Shown here piece after piece: positions 58,221 through 64,000 of a DNA stretch of 64,000 bases (position 1 is the stretch's first letter; the number at the start of each line of letters is the position of its first letter). Source of the DNA: Combretum micranthum (taxonomy: Eukaryota > Streptophyta > Magnoliopsida > Myrtales > Combretaceae); NCBI GenBank assembly GCA_024138025.1, contig JAMXBD010000231.1, forward strand, positions 1,116,001 to 1,180,000, read 5' to 3'. The translations under genes were made by a program, and so were the position numbers. The notes under the pieces were generated by a model. The model did no database searches. It worked only from the letters and a program-made list of their open reading frames with translations, and was not told where the DNA came from.

Positions 58221-61200
58221 ACTTCTGACTAATAAAGCTGAAGCTGTGTGTGCCAATTTCATGAGCACCAGTAGAAGGGACTTAGTGTTACATTTTAAGA
58301 TCAAATGGAGGGAGCTGCCTCTTTCCAATACACACTTTGCATTCTTCAAGGAGCCACCACCTGGATGGAGCAATTAGGTAGACTACATCACTAACCAATT
58401 GCAATATGTGAGCCTTCCGAAATAGGCTAAAGTTTATAGCGCCCTCATCACCTTTACCCGCTTATGGCTTGTCAACACAAGTAAGATGGAAGTATGGCAT
58501 GCCATCATCTCTTACCAAAGCACCTGGACTCATATATTCATCATTACATGGGGGGAGATATCACCAACTCTTGAAGATGAGGTCATACTTTTAAACCTGC
58601 ACTGTTTTGGGCTAACTAATGTTGTTGCTATTGTGACTTCACATGAAGAGCATGACCTCAAAGCATCTTTATTGGCTACCCTGAAGATTGCCCGTGATGA
58701 TAAGAGGAAACCATGTTTATCTACCCAGATGACACACTTCTTTGAAGAGCAAAGAAAAAACATGTCTCAAAGTAGTGGAACCAGCTCATGGAAAAGAGTA
58801 AGTCCTTTCATGTATGTTTATGTTGTTACCCTTTATTTGACTTTTCTGACTAACACATTTCTCTTTTGGTTCTTTGATGTACAAATACAAACTTGCAGCT
58901 TTTATTGCATTTTGGTTGTCATTGTTCGTTTTCCCTAGTGGGTCAGAAGGACGTGTAAGTCCTCGGCTTTTTGCTTTGGCCGCACGCATCATGCAAGGTC
59001 AATGCTTTATACAAGCTCTCTTGTACTGAGGTCTCTATGTCAATGCCTTGATCTGTAACATCAAGTTGTTGTTCGTTCTAAGGGTCGATATGTGAACGTG
59101 TCACATGTAGACTTAATTTTCTTGCAATTGTTCTAATGTGAGCGATTTTAGAACCACCTTGCACCACTAACTATTAATAGGGATTCAAATCTTGCCCCTC
59201 CTTAGGAATGGATGTAGATCGGAGTAGAGGTCAAGTGGCCACTTCTTTAGCTCATCAACATTGAAAAGGAATCCACATTTCGCCCTTTTGTAAAGCCTCT
59301 TGAAGGTTATCAAAACAGTAACAGGCTTTGTCCTCTAAGTTTCAAAGATAAGGTTATCTTAGTTGAAAACCGTAAAAGGTTAGATGAAAGTCAAGCCAGG
59401 TTCATGCTTTGGTGCATTTTAAGGGACTTGCCATCTTTGCTTGACAATGGAGATTTGAATGGGCACTTCCTCGAGTAAAGAGTCATGGCATATTCTCCAC
59501 ACAGAGTGGCATGCCAGTTTCGCTTTGATCAAGGAGTGTCGCGTCTTCTCAACATTGCACATACCTTCGATTCTTGCTACCAGTTAGTCTCACCAAGTGA
59601 CCTCAAGAATATCCATCCCATTGTGTGATAGCCATTCTTTTCTTCTGTAGAGCGTCGTGAAGTTGTTGTTGCTGGTTGGCTGACATACTGGCCAAATTAT
59701 ATAACTGTCTTCTATGACTATGTCTTTGCATCTATAGGTGATACATTAAAAGCCACGCTCATATATTGCCATGAGTTCTATCTCAAATTGCCAAGGAATA
59801 GGTACCACAAGTGGATTGGTAATATTTAAGTAGCTGAAGAGTTTGTGTTGGACAAATTAAAACCTTTTATTGATGTGAAGCATGTTATGCCTCCCTCAAG
59901 ATCAAAGAGTAATCATCCACCACGTGAGCTAATGGATTCTAGGTAGGCAAAGCGTACATTCATTAAGGTGATAATGGTTCTTTTCTTTCGTATATCTTGT
60001 TATTGCTTGATGTGTGTATGTTCCCAACTTTAAAATTTATAATATTGTTAATCCTAAATCCATACAAGGTAGCGTAACTATCGTGTAATGTAGAAATTAA
60101 TTCAGATGTTGTCTTAAGGATCTATGGGCAAGGACTAGTATTTCCCTTTTACCACTATCTAGCTAAAATTATCAAGATGATTATATTGATTTTAAATTAC
60201 TAATTAAACTAATAAGTAGCTTACCCTAATTAATAATATGAGTCCTTTTCTTGGTTTTAAAAATCAATTCACAACAATGCCCCTAGCTTTGATCCACTCT
60301 AAACCTTATTACTTATGATATGATTAATTAATGGTTAGTTAAGTGTTGTACTGCAAGGTTTTTTAATTAAACCAATCAGTCTCTTCAAGTTAATTGGTTC
60401 CTAATGTTACATGAGATGGTGGGAATGTCTTCCTTCACTAACACCAGTGCAAAATTGCATGAAACTCATAAGCCCTAATTAAAGAGTGAATATTTATTGC
60501 ATAAATTCAAAGTCTTCTTATATCTAGGTGAAACATGCATATTCTTCATTAATGGATGATCCATTCGACTAGGTGAAATCTCTTTCTAACCAAGAAGAAT
60601 CAGACATTTAATAATCTTGATCAGAAATTATCACAAAAGCATGTAAAACCACATGAATAAATTCAAGACATAAACTTTTCATTAATTAACAAAGATTCAG
60701 AACATGGGTTAAGGTTTTACAAAACCTAGGTAAATCTACTCTTCAATAGCATGAACAATGTAAACAGAAATTCTAGAAGAGTTTAAAGATAACATGATTA
60801 ATAAAGCCCTTCGAAACAATTGTTGTGAATCCTTGGATGTTTGCTCAGCAGTTCTCCCTTGAAAAGCTCTCTAATTGAACATTCATGCACTAGCCGTCAT
60901 ACATGACCCGTGTATATTGGTCAGGTACTCTTAAAACTCAACATTTTTCTTGTTATTGCTTCAGAAATTATACACCGGTTGTTTACTCCTCTAGTATACT
61001 CTTGATATTGCAGTGATAGTTTCAAAACTTCATCAAATCTTCGCTTTTTTTGTTATCAATCCTCTAAAAAACCTAATTTTCCTCATTTATCCTTGAAATT
61101 AACAATTCATTCAATAACTATCTTTTTTTTTAGTAAATCAACGAAATATCATATAAAAATATTATCAATAAGGTACAATTATAAAAGGTCTTAGGACATT

Positions 61201-62045
61201 TATCATTGCTACTTTTTGTTAACATCTAACACTTTCTTCTGCTTTATTTTTTAGGTTAAGACAGATTCTCTTCGAAGTTCACATCACTCTAGTGGTGCTG
61301 CTACGACCATGCTAGCATCAGATGATGAAGGTTTTGGCCTTTATAAGATTGATTATGAGCCGTCTCCAAACCCTTGTGGTGATGATGAAAGTAATGCTGG
61401 CAACACTGAAAAGGTTAATTATGAAGATGATGACCATACTCCTGATGAAGAAAGCAAGAGCACACTTGATGTCAATGCACTTGTTGAGCTCTATCCTCCC
61501 CCGGTTACTAGCATGTCTTGTGAAGTCATGGTAGCAACTTCAGAAGACTATGCTGCATTGGAGGAGATGACTTTATTTCATGGCTTTACTATGTCGTCTC
61601 ATTTAATAGCACCCTCGGAGGGTTTTAACACCATGGATAGGGAATTCTAGGCCAGCTTTCCTATGTTGAGGATAGAGGTAGCCATTGTAATGGTGAAGAT
61701 GATTGGTGAAGCCATGCTTTTGATAGATAGACGTCAAAGTTCTTTATCAATGGCAAAATTAAAGCAACTTATGAAATGTGTTGAGGGGGCTCGCATGTTG
61801 CAGTTCAAAGTTGATAGCATGTAGCCTATTGCTGGTAAGGCCAATAGGCTGTTAAATTACTGGGATGCCAAGGTATATCATGACAAATTAATGGAGAAGT
61901 TATAGGAGATCCAAAAGGAGGTTACAGTAGTAGAGGTTAAAATGAAGACTGCGTTAGAATATGAAGACTTGGATTGCATCGTGGGCTTAAATTTCCAACC
62001 TTACTTTAGAATCACTATTGCTATCTTGTTTCCATTTTTTTGTTG
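58221..62045 (+). pseudogene. Plant mobile domain (PMD, MAIN-like) pseudogene
   Basis: One plus-strand frame from about 58226 gives KWRELPLSNTHFAFFKEPPP, then (after two stops) MEVWHAIISYQSTWTHIFII and TWGEISPTLEDEVILL, matching the start of the PMD fold (W.GE..ITLED). A donor-like AAGAG^TAAGT follows at 58798. From about 58880 comes KYKLAAFIAFWLSLFVFPSG and SPRLFALAARIMQGQCFIQ, the classic PMD core, ended by TGA at 59026. Further blocks in shifting frames run to about 59990 (donor-like ATTAAG^GTGATA). The C-terminal exon starts after TTTTTTAG at 61255, acidic (GDDESNAGNTEKVN), then coiled-coil-like, with three more in-frame stops. PMD proteins occur as host genes (MAIN/MAIL) and inside transposons. 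Its length with a C-terminal coil and the retroelement setting favour a transposon-borne copy. Confidence 0.8.
59991..61254 (+). other. Probable intron or insertion within the PMD pseudogene
   Basis: AT-rich and non-coding. The intron-like interval is unusually long and includes a block (about 60140-61000) of different texture that may be an inserted repeat, but I could not define its ends. Confidence 0.35.
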
Positions 62046-62159
62046 AACAATATGATGGCACATCTTATTTTGAGATGAATAGATTACTTTTCTTGATTTT
62101 TTCAAATTCATTCGTCTATGTTGCCATTTACTTACCTGATTGCTCACATCTGTGCATAT

Positions 62160-62580
62160 CAAAATGCCACCCGAGCTATTAATAGTATGCGCTTGTGCTT
62201 AAGAAGCAATGCCTTCACTTAGCAGTAACGATTCATGGAGTGAAAATGTATGATTCTCGTGATCGGACCAATGCTCTCACTTGCTAGCAATAATATTATT
62301 ATCACTAGGGTAATAGATAGATCGCGCTTTAGACAGTAATAGTATTATGTGCCTTATAGGCTTGCCAACCCAATAATTGAGTTTAGTTGGTTAAGAGGGT
62401 ATTTCCGAATACTTAACCACTTATTGCATGTTTCTAAAACATTTACAATCTGTTAGATGTGACATCATATTATCATGTGCTTAGAGAAGATGCTTTTACC
62501 AATCAGCATGTTGCAATCATGTCATCGTGCACTTGTGAGACTATGCTCTTACTAAGTGGAAACAACATATATAGCTAATA
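62160..62580 (+). repeat. Degenerate repeats around ATGCTYTYACTTAGCAG
   Basis: Words of the type ATGCCTTCACTTAGCAGTAA, ATGCTCTCACTTGCTAGCAA, ATGCTTTTACCAATCAGCA and ATGCTCTTACTAAGTGG recur at about 70-300-bp intervals. Each is followed by an AT-containing tail. Probably the decayed 3' untranslated end of the PMD-bearing element. Confidence 0.4.
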
Positions 62581-62829
62581 CTTTATTTTTGTCGTATGAA
62601 ATATCTTTGTGTGTTAAGGAGACGAATCTCTAACTTTACAGCAATAAAAGAAATTGATAATGTAACAAGAAGAAGAGAAGGAGAGAAATTGTGCTTAAAA
62701 GGCTTTAAGAATGCAAACCATAATTTTATTCAAAACATGATGAAAATACATCAACTGCAATTGCATATGAAGCTTCTTAATGTATTAAAGATGACATGAA
62801 GGCTTCTTTAGATCCTGTAGACCTGTTCT

Positions 62830-64000
62830 AAATAATACAACCTTTTCCCGTTAGACCTAACATAACTTTCAACTTCGTTAACTTGCTTCTTCTTCTTCCT
62901 ACCCACATGACAGCCACGTTTCCTCCTTTTCTATTACTTCTCTTCGATGTCCTCCCAGGTAGGTAGTGGTATGTCGGAACGTTTCATGATAATTGTCTCT
63001 CCTTCCTCAATATACTCATCGAAGAAGTTGGCTTCAACAGGGTATGACTTCTTATGTTCAAAGGGACTATTTATAGCGAGAATGAATGCATCTCTCCCTT
63101 TCTAGTAACCCTTTATACGCTGGAGCAATGTTGAAGGTATAAGGTTGTGATCGTGGAACTACTTCCTTCCAATAAGTAAGTGGTAGGATACAAGTGCATC
63201 AATCGCATGGAAGCTTATGAAGCTTTGGATTGGACCGACTTTGAAATCAACATTGACATATCCTATTGTCTTTATGATTAAGTCGATCAAACTGTTAATA
63301 GCAATGGGTTACTTTACCAGTTGTCTCTTGTCTATTTTCACAGCTTTGAACGTAGACATTGGCATGACGTTTATGGAGGTGCCATTGTCTATGAATGTCC
63401 TCTTGATGTGATGTCTGTTGAGTGTGCTTTCAACATACAATAGATGATTATGGTTGAGATTTCTCATCATATGTCTGCTTCTGTAAATAGTATCGTGTTC
63501 TCATGTGGTGTGCCATTCTTTGTATGGGTTATGCTACGCCATACTCTCTGTATTGTCTTTCAGAGATCTGGCTGAGTGCAAATGCCTCTTCATTGAAGCC
63601 TGGTGAGTCAAAGAACTTCTTGAAGTTAGCAGTTTTCATTAAGGCGGCATCCACTGTTGGGTAGCATCCACTATCGAGCCTGCACCTTGGTCATTATCAA
63701 CTGACATATTTTTCTCTACTTGTGCCTTGGTCCATTGCACTTTTTTCCTCTTCAATCCTCAGGTCATGACTGACAACATTTATTGTACCCTACTGAGCAT
63801 TATGTGTGGGGAGTGGGTTATTGCATATGCAATTACCTTCAATGACGAGCTCTCCATTGCTAACTCGGTCATTAAATATCTTCTTGAGTATCCAATACTC
63901 CTTAGTGGGATGACCTACAGTTTTGTGGTATCTACAAAACTTAGGATCATTCTTCTCAGTTGCATTAAGACGGTGCTCAACCTTTTGGAGCTTGATGTTT
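62830..64000 (-). mobile_element. Second Ty3/gypsy relic, gag C-terminus and protease, runs off the window
   Basis: On the minus strand from the window edge: KLQKVEHRLNATEKNDPKFC, RYHKTVGHPTKEYWILKKIF and DRVSNGELVIEG, the Gag zinc-finger-like C-x2-H…H…W block. After frame changes the protease follows (RTFIDNGTSINVMPMSTF at about 63395-63340; catalytic D-T/S-G here D-N-G). Then come IGYVNVDFKVGPIQSFISFH and ALVSYHLLIGRK, and a final E-rich stretch near 62960. The interior lies beyond 64000. In-frame stops show it is defective. It belongs to a different gypsy lineage from the 37-41 kb copy. Confidence 0.8.

Noticed and set aside
1..64000. CRISPR arrays, bacterial operons, rRNA or complete tRNA genes
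   Set aside because: None seen. The tandem repeats here (1184, 2406, 47545, 55017) lack CRISPR spacing, and the genes have plant introns.

Overview
This is AT-rich nuclear DNA from a flowering plant, most likely a eudicot. The evidence is plant-type GT-AG introns, a plant-only DUF1218 gene, plant mobile domain and Ty3/gypsy polyproteins, and nested LTRs with 5-bp target duplications. I cannot name the species. Only two loci look like intact host genes: a single-exon 325-residue acidic membrane-anchored protein (34269-35246, +) and a three-exon DUF1218 four-helix membrane protein (49496-50453, -). A third host locus, a six-exon coiled-coil gene (6174-10072, -), keeps its splice sites and TATA box but has two 1-nt frame breaks and no recognisable C-terminal exons.

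Layout. 1-6.1 kb: intergenic, with small tandem duplications. 6.2-10.5 kb: coiled-coil relic and its promoter. 10.5-12.1 kb: SINE-like and other old repeats. 12.14-22.36 kb: one Ty3/gypsy element (called D) bearing nested insertions. These are solo LTR A (TSD CACGA) inside gag, and a minus-strand LTR (I) after the protease, itself split by solo LTR C (TSD ACTAC). D ends in two tandem LTRs separated by a polypurine-tract remnant. 22.9-29.6 kb: LTR E, interrupted by a 4.3-kb solo LTR F (TSD CTATC). 29.6-31.35 kb: hAT-like repeat holding a MULE-type MITE. 31.4-34.2 kb: intergenic. 34.3-35.3 kb: host gene. 36.7-41.45 kb: LINE fragment abutting a degenerate minus-strand gypsy element with gag, PR, RT, RNase H and truncated IN. 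44.5 kb: 191-bp MITE with an 11-bp TSD. 47.4-48.4 kb: SINE with tandem duplication. 49.5-50.5 kb: DUF1218 gene. 50.9-51.9 kb: hAT element (8-bp TSD). 52.9-54.3 kb: AT-rich repeat and a minus-strand LTR-like promoter. 55.4-57.5 kb: LTR B, related to A. 58.2-62.0 kb: plant mobile domain (PMD) pseudogene. 62.8-64.0 kb: second minus-strand gypsy gag/protease that runs off the window.

The most unusual signal is shared by LTRs A, B, C and E. Each carries the same gene-like layout: a putative donor after the 5' leader, a small middle exon ending at AG^GTAC, an intron of about 0.5-0.6 kb (about 4.9 kb in E, where F has inserted), and a last exon opening in the same phase (GGT or GGA) into a short acidic Tyr/Asp-rich reading frame. 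That frame closes about 290-400 bp before the LTR end. C and E keep the amino acids (YD..GYG.D..F.DEW then stop) while synonymous and conservative positions drift. LTRs C, E and the minus-strand I also carry GC-rich short-motif arrays whose motif differs between elements. All of this was read by eye, with no alignment or database search.
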